From contig NC_058496.1 in assembly GCF_020382885.2 (NCBI RefSeq), positions 8,238,501-8,302,500 on the forward strand: a DNA stretch of 64,000 bases. Reading direction: 5' to 3'. The notes beneath the pieces were generated by a model. That model saw nothing but the letters and a program-made list of their open reading frames with translations. It did no database searches and had not been told where the DNA came from. The stretch comes from Scatophagus argus. Its lineage: Eukaryota; Chordata; Actinopteri; Scatophagidae. The translations under genes were made by a program, and so were the position numbers. Of the stretch, positions 13,074 to 24,577 are shown piece after piece (position 1 is the stretch's first letter; the number at the start of each line of letters is the position of its first letter).

Positions 13074-15348
13074 GAACAAGACAAGAGCCACAATATATAT
13101 ATATATATATATAATAATAGTATACTCATGAAATCTTCAGAGTCAAAAAAATAACAGAGAGAGAGAGGTGTTGTGTTGAGAAAAGGCTTACTGAGATATT
13201 TGTTCGATTAGTAGTGGTAGTTTAGTTTATTGTTATTGTTCTAATTATAAATTACCTTTTGTCTCTGTCTTATATGATAGGAATAAGGATACAATGTTAC
13301 CACTGACAAGACGTTTGTCTGGAGACAGTGACTCCTCTACAACGTCCTCAAAGGGAGGAGGAGGGGGGCGGTACTCTCTTGGTGGCGGTTCACGGTGTTC
13401 TGGTGAAGAGGTAGTCCTGCTTGTCAATCGCAAGGAGGGGAAGCATATTATTCAAAGGCCTGCAGTTGGAAATCAGACACCAACCTTGCGCCCCTCACTA
13501 CCCCGTGCACGCAGCCAGTCTCGGGAACGTCCTGCACTCAATCCAGTACTCAAACCCAACCCACCACAAGGATCAACTGAAGGATCACGGACATCTCGCA
13601 CAGAGAGGGGCCGTTCTCTTGGAAACGAGGGCCCGAGGAGGCTTCATGCTCCACGTTCCCACAGCCAGAGTAAGTTATCTAGTCGTACACGGTCAAGTGA
13701 TGCCAGCCCGGGACCTGCTTCACGCTACAGAGAGCCTCAGCCCCCACCCTCAGACAGACGAGAGGACCTTCGAGTCAAACAAGCGACCCCATCCTCTCCC
13801 AGATTGGGTGGTGGGTTCAGCAAGAGGCAGTCATCCTCATGCTCTAACTCACCTATTAAAGGGGTTCAGAACAACAGCAGCAGCCCCAGCAAGAAGACTA
13901 TAACTACTCCCAGACCTCCTGCCCCTCGCTCACCTTCCATAGGAAAAGGCAGACTACTCCCACCAGTCACCACAGGAGGTCGACGTTCACCACACTCATC
14001 TCCCCGTAACTCACACCATCATGCTGCCCGTTCCCCTAGGGTCTTACAGGGCCCTCGCTCTACTGGGCAAGGCAACCACAGGAACTGGTCTGGCCTTGGG
14101 CGACAAGAGCCTGAGGAGGAAGAACTGGGCCTTGGCTTCCAGATGCTGCCAACACTAGACCCACAGAGGGAGCAGGACCTGTATCGCAGCTTTGAGGCTG
14201 AATTTCTGGCCAACACACAGCAGGCTAGAGATGTGTCTTGCAGAGCAGCAGGAGGAGGGACGTCCCTGCAGGGATCTGGGACACATTCTGTGGCAGCACC
14301 CATTGATCCTAATGTCACTGACTCTGCTTATTCCTCTTCTAACTCCTCCACGTCCTCCCTGAATGTGGGGGCAAAAATAGGAACTCTGCCTGACCTCAGG
14401 GAATCCAAGAGAACTAATCCCCGTCACTTTGCACTGGAGGACCCCTTAAATTTACTTTATGGACACAGTTTTGGAGGACCACAAAACGTTGGTCAAGGAG
14501 AGCCTGAGCGCTGGGGAGAGCGTGGAGGTCTCAAAAAACTCCCAGCCATCTCCAGCTCCATAGAGGAGAGGGAACTTCCATCTTCCCTGTCTGGTCTTAG
14601 AGACACAGAGTCCAACAGACTAATGAATCAGGTCCCCACACAACCTGCTTTCCACTGTAGGAATATGAACGGAGACCATGCAGGTTTTCCTCCTGCAAGA
14701 GGGTTGACAATTCAGCAGGGTCAGGTTGGATGGGGCATGGGACCTGAAGGAGATGTTCCTCTGGAGAATCACCAGCCAAACTTACCTTATGACGTGGAAA
14801 ATGGTGACAGCAGTGACGACCTTCCACCTCCAGAGGTTTGTCCGTCACCTGTGCCCCTTCCCCCCTCTGAGGATTGCTCCTTCCAGGATTCCTCCAGTGA
14901 AAACTCTTCCATGTGCTTGAGCCTGAGTGAATCCCGCTCTGATTCTCCGCCACCATCTTCACCCCTGGCCAATGGGGACACTAATGGAGAGGTGCTGCAG
15001 ACTAAGAAAGGCCAAAAGATGGGAGACAGGGTGGGCCCTATCTCAAAGCATAAAATGAGAGCCAGGATCAGGCCTCGCATTGACAACAGGCCAGAAAAAA
15101 GCCCCTCACGTATCCCCACCCCAGTCAGCTACAGAGATTTACAGGCTCATGACACGCTTTCCCCTTGCCACACCCCACCACTGTCCCCTCAGAGCTCACG
15201 CTCTTCTGGTCATCCAGCCACATGCAAGAGCCTGCACCATGCCTTTGCAGATATGATCCATCCTCAACCATGTTCTCCAGCCATGGGCAACAAAGATTGC
15301 TCATACCCTGGACAGTCAGGGAGCCTGGACACTGAAGCTTGGATGTAG
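5920..15348 (+). CDS. gas2l1: GAS2-like protein 1 (growth arrest-specific 2-like 1), 3' part of gene
   Basis: Four coding exons are visible: 5920-6027, 10451-10547, 11411-11720 and 13281-15348 (stop at 15346-15348). Joined, they give 861 codons including the stop, with all phases agreeing. The first 68 residues are the Gas2 (GAR) zinc-binding, microtubule-binding domain, seen as [27 protein letters not shown] and [19 protein letters not shown]. The long Ser/Pro/Arg-rich tail keeps landmarks of vertebrate GAS2L1: [10 protein letters not shown], a [19 protein letters not shown] block, KSPSRIPTP and a C-terminal WM. In this family an N-terminal CH domain binds actin, Gas2 binds microtubules, and SxIP motifs recruit EB proteins. 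The CH domain is not in the window, so the gene starts upstream. The tail is clearly longer than in the human protein as I recall it. The 860 visible residues alone exceed the whole human protein (about 680). Confidence 0.95.
6028..10450 (+). other. gas2l1: gas2l1 intron inside the Gas2 domain
   Basis: This 4.4 kb intron has phase 0 and splits the Gas2 domain between ALIFIR and VLRTH. I see no coding signal in it. It is mostly AT-rich unique sequence. Confidence 0.85.
10451..10547 (+). CDS. gas2l1: gas2l1 exon: second half of Gas2 domain
   Basis: The acceptor is TCTCCCCCAG and the donor is GTGAGG. The 97 bases encode [20 protein letters not shown] and the closing [12 protein letters not shown], with the last pair of zinc-ligand cysteines. 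The exon ends in phase 1, and the split codon is completed as Ala by the next exon. Confidence 0.95.
11411..11720 (+). CDS. gas2l1: gas2l1 exon: Ser/Arg/Pro-rich linker
   Basis: The acceptor is CTACCCAG and the donor is AG|GTGAGT. In the phase set by its neighbours (1 in, 2 out) it reads [16 protein letters not shown] and then a disordered Ser/Arg/Pro-rich linker without stops. The AHR after the Gas2 domain is shared with human GAS2L1. Longer ORFs in the other frames here are shadows. Confidence 0.85.
13011..13113. repeat. (TA)n microsatellite, two blocks
   Basis: Alternating TA runs cover about 13011-13072 and 13092-13113, separated by GGGAACAAGACAAGAGCCAC. They lie in the intron just upstream of the last gas2l1 coding exon and should be highly polymorphic. 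Confidence 0.95.
13281..15348 (+). CDS. gas2l1: gas2l1 last coding exon: disordered EB-binding tail
   Basis: This exon starts after TATATGATAG and is open for 2068 bases to a TAG at 15346. It is Ser/Pro/Arg-rich with a Glu/Asp-rich patch near its middle. The SRIP at 15106-15117, flanked by basic residues and Pro, fits the SxIP consensus for EB1 binding. The conserved [20 protein letters not shown] block at about 14155-14211 could be a short helix. The protein ends DTEAWM, like the WM end of human GAS2L1. Confidence 0.95.
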
Positions 15349-15989
15349 CACAAATGATACCGGGGCTTGCTGTCATGAACTTTGACTACTAAAAAAAAGA
15401 CTTAAGACTGGGCTATAGACTGTTTTCATTGCATGTCTAATACTTCTTCTTTTTCACTTAATTTCCCTCCTGAATAATTGCAGGGGGTCCATGTTGCTTT
15501 TAATTTGCACTCAAGCCAAATTATTTATTACCAAAGGAATGGTCTTTAATATTACATTTACTGTAATTTTAGTGTGTGCATGGGGATGCTTATGCCAATT
15601 ATGTGGGGGCTTTTTTGGTTTATTTTTTGTTTTTTGTTTTTTTGCAGGACACTTGTGAAATTCCCATGCTTGATACAGAGGAATAGAGAGAGAACATATG
15701 TGCTGCCATGTGCCCCATTGAGGGGCATGGTGAAGTGCCAGGGATTTAAAGCTGCAACTCTGTAAACATTGTAAACACTAAACCTTCAGCCACATGGATT
15801 GGCTCCCTCTTGTGGTTTGCCGAAGCATCTCTGCCTGCCTTGATAGTCAAAATACTGGTATATCAGTGATATTTTCAGCTTCTCCATATCAGTGATCTTC
15901 ACATATGACTCATTATACTCATATTTACAATATACTAATAGGAAACATAGACAACGGTGCCCTCATCATCCCTCTGACTTTCTGAACAT

Positions 15990-16499
15990 TACAACCCTGA
16001 ATCCAAAAATTTGGATGCTACAAAAAATGTAAATAAAAACAGAACGCAGTCATTTGCAAACAAACTGTGTTTACCAACAATGGATTAACAAAGTGTTCAA
16101 GAGTAGTAATATACTTGAATGTGAAGCTTGCGCCATCCTTGCTTTTGAATGACTATGCTCAGATGCACCTTTCATACATGGTCATGAAATTTTCACCTGT
16201 TTATCTCTGACCCTGTTTACCTGTGGGATGTTCCAAACAGGTGTTTTTTGATCATTCTGCAACTTTCTCAGTCCATTGTTGATTCTGTACCAACTTGTTA
16301 GAAACTTGTTGATGGCATCAAATTCTGAATGATAATATATTTTAAAATAATAATAACAAAGTTGATGATGTAAAACGTTAAATAGATTGTCTTTGTACTG
16401 TTTTCAGTTAACTATATATCAAAAAGGATCAGCAAATGATAACATTTTGTTTATTTAGGCTTTACACGGCATCCCAGCTGTTTTGGAATCAGGGTTGTA
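15990..16499. mobile_element. Non-autonomous DNA transposon (MITE) with inverted ends
   Basis: The left end TACAACCCTGAATCCAAAA and the right end, read on the other strand, TACAACCCTGATTCCAAAA are nearly identical terminal inverted repeats of about 19 bases. A flanking TA or CAT duplication is possible. Internal sequence (AAATAAAAACAGAA near the left, CATCAAATTCTGAATGAT near the right, and a central TGGGATGTTCCAAACAGGTG) matches a MITE widespread in fish genomes. No transposase is encoded. The TA at each edge suggests a Tc1/mariner-type element, but the superfamily is not certain. Confidence 0.85.
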
Positions 16500-18595
16500 C
16501 ATGCACCACCCATCTCTGTACAGTCTGATGACACCTTTTCACAACACCAATGTAATCAAGATAGATAATATTTGTTTTTAAATGCTTAATGTGTTGGAGG
16601 TTCTCAACATTATGTTTAATGCAGTAACACATTTTACTTATATTTCTACTTTTAAGTAGATTAAGTGTAAAAATATGAGGAGCAGTGAAGGTTGTATTAC
16701 TTTGTGTCATTGTCACTGAAACAGAAATATTGACAGCTCTTCCTCTGACCAAACTGTACTCTGGAAAACAATATTTCACACATGCGTGTGCAAAAGTCAG
16801 ATGCTTAGGAGAATGAATGTGTAAATACTGGTATTTTGTACATAAAATCACGTTGAATATACAGTTTAATGTACATATTCAATGTAATCTGTTCTGTGCT
16901 GCCTTAGCTATGCAATATTGGTGTTGAAAATGCCTTGACAATTCCCTTTGCCTTAAAATTTAGTTTGGTTTTTGAATGTTTTTGCGCAGCATCACTCAGA
17001 TCAATCAGCAACGCTACATTGCCATCATTAACGTTTTATGAAAGCAAGTTGGAGAATTTTACACACAAAAATTTAACACTGCCAATTTTAGTTAGAAATT
17101 AAAATACTTGATGTAGGTGTACAATTCATTATCAACATATATAATTTATTGCCTCTGAGTCCTATTAGTTGTTTTGGAACACAAAATGTCAGATAACCTC
17201 ATGAGGACATGGATTTCAAAGACATGGCACAATCTATGGTGACATCTAGTGGCTAAAGAAAGAGATGTTTTATTCACAGTAAAAAGAGGTACTCTTTTCC
17301 TGACATTATGACCTTTCTTCCATACTTCAGTGACATGTTCTGGTGCTGATTAAAGCCAATAACGACATATTATAACGTGGAGTTTTGCCGATGACGAAAG
17401 ATTCTGACTTGAGAGTCCACATGTGTGCAACAGTGCATGAATAATAGATTCTGTAACTGGATATGTTCTCTTGAGAAGCTCTTGCACGGTTGACAGGAGT
17501 GTGAAAGGAAAGACTCCAGCTACTTGTGTTTTTGGTATTTGACTGGTGTGGACTTTGTAAAATATATTTGAAAGTGGAAATGTGGGAATCAAAGTGTTAG
17601 TGCCCTGCAGCAGCCTCTTAACCTCCAAACCATTTTGTTGTCAGTTCATAGAAGTTGCTCTTTTTGATGTGTTTACAGCAGGTTTGATAAATGTTTCCCA
17701 GAGAGATTGTGTGGACAATATTAGTAAAGTTCAGGGCACTGACACAGTGAATAGGATAGAAAAAAAGAATGTGCATATATTGTGTACATACTTAATGAGA
17801 ATATGTATAGTGTTGGAGTGTAGAGGGATGAGTGATAGCGGTCTAATTTATTTATTTATGGAATTAATCATGATTAGGCTCGAGTTACATCTGTTTCCCA
17901 AGTCCTGTTCAGTGAGCTGTAAGTGTTTATTGAAATCCAAATGAAGTGGGGCCCAATATGTAGAAACGATTAAGATTTTAAAGTTAAAGTTTTAAAGTTT
18001 TCTCAACAGTAAACTGTTAAGATACGTAATAATGAGTTAGAAATGCTGCGGATTTAAAAACTGGTATGATCCTATGGACAAACTAAACACATTTGGGCTG
18101 TTTTGCAATATTCAAAGATACACTAACTTGATTTAATGCTGACTCCTCATTGCTACAGATAATTTATGATGTATCAGTATTGTTTTCACCTGTATAAACT
18201 GATTTTACACGTATGGTCATTGTTCTGAATTTCAATTTGTTTTAGTTTATTTGAATACATTGGCATGCTGATCAACAGGTGTTTACCAATCTACCAATTT
18301 TGTGAACTGTGACTTCATATAAGCATACCATCACATTCGGTTATCCACCACAAAAATAGTGATTGTTCGCACGTCATACAAAATTCATGAAACTCTGTCC
18401 TTCTCTCGATCCAAAATCAGCAAATTCTGAATGTTCATGATTGACAATTTCTTGTTTGCTAATGTTACTTTCACTAAAACTTCAGTTAAATGTACAGATT
18501 GCTTGACATTGTGGAATTTGTATGTATAAAATAGCAATACTGCAACATTTCACTGTTTTTTTTTGAAGTTGAAAATGCTGTCAGGTTGTTCTTGT

Positions 18596-18601
18596 AATAA
18601 A
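18596..18601 (+). terminator. gas2l1: Candidate gas2l1 polyadenylation signal AATAAA
   Basis: A canonical hexamer in TTGTAATAAATATTTTCC, about 3.25 kb after the gas2l1 stop and about 500 bases before the ap1b1 first exon. It is the first canonical signal outside the MITE. Confidence 0.5.
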
Positions 18602-19080
18602 TATTTTCCTCTGAAGTTTCTGAATTATTTGGCTGGTCAAATGTTCATATAGAGCTTTGGTCAAGTTTAAAATGAAACTAGCTAAAATTGATGTAGCCTG
18701 ATTCAACAGTAAGTCCTACCTTTGTCAAGGTTGTAGTATTCAATTTTTGTTTACACTGGTCAGAGAGGAGTTAGTTCGACTTCATGGTTATATACTGAGG
18801 TGTTGGTAATATTTAGTCCATAAGAAGAAATGCCTGTAACTGTGTGTGTAATTATCAGTGTAAATTAAAAAATAAAAAATAAAAAATAAGTCATAAAATG
18901 TTAGAAACATACAAGGGTAGGAACAGTTCTCAGTATACCTTAAATAATTTCTGGAGTTTGGCTAACGGAACCTGATTACTTTTTTCTTTCAGTAACTGCA
19001 CTGGATAACTTTAATAATTTTGTGTTAAAGGTATTTTCTGAGTTAGCCTACAACTGATACGATATGTGAGGCAGTCTACG

Positions 19081-19193
19081 ACATCCCGTAGACTGAAAGC
19101 TGACGTTGAAGTCTGTTTGCTTTTGTGGAAAGACGGAAGTAAATCAAGTGGGAGGGGACGAAGGCCATCACAGCCCCTAGTACGCCTGTCACG
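19081..19193 (+). promoter_or_regulatory. ap1b1: ap1b1 promoter-proximal region and noncoding first exon
   Basis: A splice donor ACG|GTAAGA at 19193/19194 ends a sequence richer in CpG than its flanks. This fits a short untranslated exon 1, followed by 1.6 kb of intron and the AG at 20793-20794 before the ATG exon. No TATA box was seen. The transcription start is not defined by sequence, so the left boundary is approximate. Confidence 0.6.
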
Positions 19194-22048
19194 GTAAGAT
19201 GTTTGTAGAGATTTTCCTCTTCAATTCATTGTGTGGCGAGTCTAATTTTAACTTCAGAAGGTACGCTAATTCGTTGGGTAAGGTTTGAACCAGGCCGATA
19301 GATTAAGAGCTTATCTATCCCGGCAAAGGCTTCCTTAATCCCGTACTTAGAAGGTCATGTCTCAGCTGTGCAAGCTAGAAAAGTGGCCAGGCGCTAGCTG
19401 ACACTGACAGGCACACTACACCCAACAGCTAGCTTTTAGCACCAATTTCATTCAGTTAGCTGTAACTATTGCAAATATGCAGGAATGGGCGAATCAGTTA
19501 TGCGTGAGTAATTTGTTGCAAAATTACAATTCCGTTATTTGGACTAATTTGACAGTCTTGAATTCACTTAACGTTACCGTTGCATATTTTAGCTTTCTTC
19601 CAGCGGAATTTTACATCTGCTGTGCTAACGTTAACGTCACGGTAGCCTGATGCTAGCCATGTAGCGAACCTCTACTTTTTTGGTTAAGTTAGCATCTTAA
19701 GTCGAGGACAGCTGTGTGAAGTACTCGTATCGTTGTTCTGGAAATTATCTAAGAATACAGCAGTAGTTCGATGTCAGTGTCTCGTGTTATCATTGTGAAT
19801 TATCGTACAAACGTGCCGTAATTAAGCTTATCGTCTCGCTAGCTAACGCTTCGTCGTCAGTTGTGCTAACGTATCGTATTCAGTTAACTTGTGGCCGTCT
19901 GGTGCTGACAGTTGCCCGAAGCTCTGTCGATAGTGAAACTGCTTAGTTTAATGAAACGCTGTAATTTGTCGACGCAGTTTATTGTTACTAATAGCAAGTT
20001 AACGTTGAAAGCTGATAGGCCTTTGCCATTGATTTAGACGTAGTAGCAAGTAACTGTGAACATCAGACTTTGCTAGCATAATTGTGGTGTTTCCTTCAAT
20101 GAAACGTTATTTTAAGTAGAGTTAATAGTTGTTTTATGGTACTATCCAGATTGTAAATGTAAATATTTGTTGTGGTAATGAAGTATCTTTATCCTTATAT
20201 TTCTAACTTTACATGCTGACCCCTAGTAAAAAGCATTACAATTTTCAGCAACATCAATGTTTTGTCATTATTAGTAAAAATGTATACTGTATATTCTGGG
20301 TAATGCTGACTGAAAGAATCCAAAAAATAATAATGATAAATAATATAGTAATAATGAAGTCCATAAGACCCTACCCCTTTAACCTGGAAATTATTGCTCA
20401 AATTTTATAGGAGGAAATTACTGTTGTGTAAATGTGAGAAGATCTTTTGCAGACAGGTGCTGAGTCAAGACTGAAAATCGACAGCAGGAAATACATGGAG
20501 TTACATTTTGCAGAAAACATTTTAAGTTGTCTCAGGAAGAGAGATGTTGTTGGCCACGTACATGCTGACCAAGAAAATTCATGTATAAAGAAGAGGTGAT
20601 ATTAGTGACTGTTTTCTTAACTAAATCCATTGTTTTCTTTTCTGATGGGTCACAGCCATTTGTCCATGAGAAGACAGGAATTCCTTTTATTTCCCTGTGC
20701 TTGCACTTCTAGTCTTTCCTGTTGCTGGTACTCCCAAGTTTCCACTCAGGAAAGATTTCACAATAATCCTTCTCATCCTCTCAATCTTTTGCAGGAGAAT
20801 CGACAATTTGGATCCAAGATGACGGACTCCAAGTACTTCACCACTACCAAGAAAGGTATAATTGCTCACTTTTTTAATGCATGAGACAATAAGCTAAAAT
20901 GATGTAACATTTAAACTACCTGAGTGGCAAGTTACACTTTCTCTCATTATATTCGTTGTCCAAAAATGTTTTCAAGGTATCACCCTGCTTTGTGTTGGTG
21001 TTGTTACCAAGAACTGAAGAGCTCTGGTTGTTGTAAATCAGATTAGACATATTCAGCTTCAGCTGTCAGAGATTTAACTGTCCTGCTGTGCCTCCTATTG
21101 TGTTGATGTGGCTCTTCTCACACAGCTCGCAACTGTTCTCACACACAGGGCTTAGGAAATGCAAACAGATGCATATTAGTGGTAGTGTATGTTTGTGCGT
21201 GAGACAAAAGACAGTGCTTCTTTCAGTATCTGTGATTTCCTAGCTTTGCTGTGGAACTTTCTTGTGTTGCTGTTTGTAGTCTGTTGTTAACATCTTGGAG
21301 GACATTGGCGGTTTACAATGCCTGGGAAACTCAATAAGTTGGTAGACTCAACTTTAAACCCAAAATTGACAGTGTAGCGACACTGTGTCTGTTTATAGTC
21401 TAATTCATGCCAGTAAGTACATCAGGGACACTGCACTGAAATGTAAACTAAAGTTGAATCTCTCAGTTTTGTAAAAAGCAACAACAGACTTGACAAAAAA
21501 TGTTTCACTCGATAACCACACAACAAAAATGCAGTTTGTTAATTGTCAATAGTAATTTTTTGGTGATAATTCATTCTGTGGTAGTTAAAGCTGTGTACAC
21601 ATCATTGTGCGTCACATAGTCACAGTTCTGGGAAAATGATCAATATCTTTGCTACCACAGAGAGCAGCAGATGATGCACTCACTAATCTTTACTACCTGA
21701 CCAACAATGCAGACAAGTGTGGCTCAGTGTTGTGGTTAAAATCTGTTCATTATGTTAGTAAGAATATTCTTCCGTTATTGTATACCTGCTGTATATCATA
21801 ACACAAACATATGCAAATTTTCATGGAACCAAATTGATATTCAGTGCATCAACGGTTGTCAGTGGCAAATCCTTGACAAGCAATCCAAACCGGTATCAGA
21901 AAATGCTGTGGATACAGAATCTGATTTTGTACTTAAGACAGTTTGTGGAAAAGGGAACAGTCATTCCAGCTGCACATTGACACTTTCCTCCCCCTACTTT
22001 ACAAATGTATTACACAATGTGCAATTTCCTTTTTTCTCATGTGTACAG
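19194..22048 (+). other. ap1b1: ap1b1 first two introns
   Basis: Intron 1 (19194-20794) lies in the 5' UTR, and the next intron (20856-22048) follows the ATG exon. The part just after exon 1 is comparatively rich in CpG and in AGCTAAC/GTTAGC motifs, as often seen near fish promoters. No coding sequence or RNA gene was recognised. Confidence 0.75.
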
Positions 22049-24469
22049 GGGAGATCTTCGAGCTCAAGGCAGAGCTAAACAGTGATAAGAAAGAGAAGAA
22101 GAAGGAGGCTGTGAAGAAAGTGATTGCATCTATGACAGTTGGCAAGGATGTCAGGTGAGCCAGGGAAAATTAATGTCAGAAGCACCTGTACTGTGATAAT
22201 GCACCATAACAAATCACCTTCCATATGCAGTCAGTAGTCAGATAACACCTTGTCCTCCTTTCAGCGCTCTGTTCCCAGATGTTGTGAACTGCATGCAGAC
22301 AGACAACTTGGAACTGAAAAAGCTGGTCTACCTCTACCTGATGAACTATGCTAAGAGTCAGCCAGACATGGCTATCATGGCTGTTAACACCTTTGTAAAG
22401 GTAAAGCTCTGTCATAAATATGTAAAAATATATTTGGTATTCATATTTTATTCGTATTATTTCATACTTCATATTCATGAAGTGCCATTATTTATCTGCT
22501 TTGACTTTAATGAGTTAAGTACACACCCTCAAGGTGTGAGTTTAGGTTAAATACACACCCATCAGTATTGTCTGATTGATTGTTTTCTTCTTCCTACTGC
22601 AATAGCAGGGACAACCCAAATATTAAGTAATGCTTTACAGATAATGAAAGCAAACGTTACTGAAATTTGGAATCTGTTTCAAATAATGTACAAAAACCTC
22701 TCTGAACCACTTACACACTTAGGACTGTGAAGACCCCAACCCTCTAATCCGGGCCCTTGCTGTTCGTACAATGGGCTGCATCCGTGTGGACAAGATCACG
22801 GAGTACCTCTGTGAGCCTCTGAGGAAATGTCTGAAGGACGAAGACCCATATGTCAGAAAGACAGCTGCTGTGTGTGTAGCAAAGCTCCATGATATCAACG
22901 CCCAGTTGGTGGAGGACCAAGGGTTCCTGGACACTCTTAAAGACCTCATCTCTGACTCCAACCCCATGGTACAACTCTTTTAGGCAGTCTATTACCTCGC
23001 TATCGAGCTAGATGTTTTACTCATCATGTTGTCAGAATTTTGTTGTTTGTTCGATGACCTCTTTATTACAGCTGGCTGCTATTTTTCTGTCAAAATTGAT
23101 CTGTACTCTTGGCTTTATCCTTAGGTTGTAGCAAATGCAGTGGCTGCACTGTCTGAGATAGCAGAGTCTCACCCCAACAGTAATCTGCTGGACCTGAACC
23201 CTCAGACCATCAACAAGTTACTGACAGCTTTAAATGAGTGTACGGAGTGGGGACAGATATTCATTCTCGACTGCCTGGCCAATTACACACCTCGCGATGA
23301 CCGCGAGTCCCAAAGGTAGGAAAAGGCCCTTCATTAACATTTCATGCCGTTTAGCAAATATTCCCCCATAAACCCTGTGTAATTTTCTGTGCCCTCTTTT
23401 CCAATATCATCAACATCTGCTAGCATCTGTGAGCGTGTGACCCCACGACTTTCACATGCCAACTCTGCAGTGGTGTTGTCAGCAGTTAAAGTTTTAATGA
23501 AGTTCATGGAGATGCTGCCCAAAGACTTGGACTACTATGGCACTCTGCTGAAAAAGCTCGCCCCTCCACTGGTTACCCTCCTCTCTGCTGAGCCCGAATT
23601 GCAATATGTAGCCCTCAGAAACATCAACCTCATCGTACAGAGACGGTAAATGTGGGGAGGTGACCTGGGGAGGTCTCTTTTAGTATTTATAGTTTGGAGA
23701 AAGGAGGTCCTAATAATAAAAGTTGTGTTTTGTGTGATACAGTACATTTTACTCTGTTGATTGTTGTGTTACAGTCAGTGTCGATTCCCACAAATGACAA
23801 GAAATGTCCCTTTTTAGCCCAGAGATCCTGAAACACGAGATGAAGGTTTTCTTTGTTAAGTACAATGACCCAATCTATGTCAAACTGGAGAAGCTGGACA
23901 TCATGATACGCCTAGCATCTCAAGCTAACATCGCCCAGGTAACACACCCACAGCTGTCATGCATTATTGTGTTGGAAAAATTGGAAAACCTTTATGTTAT
24001 ATATAGTCTGTATATACTGCACTTCTGTCTTGCTGTAGGTCCTGGCTGAGCTGAAGGAGTACGCCACTGAGGTGGATGTGGACTTTGTTCGTAAAGCGGT
24101 CAGAGCCATTGGCCGCTGTGCCATCAAAGTAGAGGTGGGTGGAGATGATGTCATACTTTCACCAAATGCTTTATTGATCAAATATTTGAGCCATCTATGT
24201 ACTTCAGCAATGCAGTGTATGTAATTGTTTGTATTTACTGATACTTAAGCTCAAACCAGATCAGAATAGTGTAACTGCTGAATTATGTGTGTTTTAAAAC
24301 AAACTATGTGGCTATTGATTACATTTACGTTTTGGACACCCATAGCATACAGTGCATCACAGGGTTTCCCATACATTGATTTATTTGTAGTGGCCCACCA
24401 CAAAATCAGCATTGCCCACCACATATCCATTTTCCGTTTTTGGAGCTGTGTGATCCCCTCTCTCTCTCA

Positions 24470-24516
<47 letters not shown>

Positions 24517-24530
24517 TTTCTCTCTCACTC

Positions 24531-24577
<47 letters not shown>

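Larger units (their letters stand above)
10548..13280 (+). other. gas2l1: gas2l1 introns flanking the linker exon
   Basis: Two introns (10548-11410 and 11721-13280) surround the linker exon. The second carries a long (TA)n microsatellite and a second shorter one about 150-270 bases before the last coding exon. Nothing else is recognised. Confidence 0.8.
15349..18620 (+). other. gas2l1: Probable gas2l1 3' untranslated region
   Basis: This stretch after the stop codon has no convincing coding frame. Two canonical AATAAA hexamers matter: one at 16032-16037 inside a transposon fragment, and one at 18596-18601 followed by TG/T-rich sequence. The latter would give a 3' UTR of about 3.2 kb. Which one is used, or whether a non-canonical site nearer the stop is used, cannot be decided from sequence. 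Confidence 0.5.

Noticed and set aside
13421..13903. 160-codon + strand ORF and several minus-strand ORFs over the last gas2l1 exon
   Set aside because: They are shadows of the GC-rich gas2l1 frame, which alone carries family-conserved motifs and correct splice phase.
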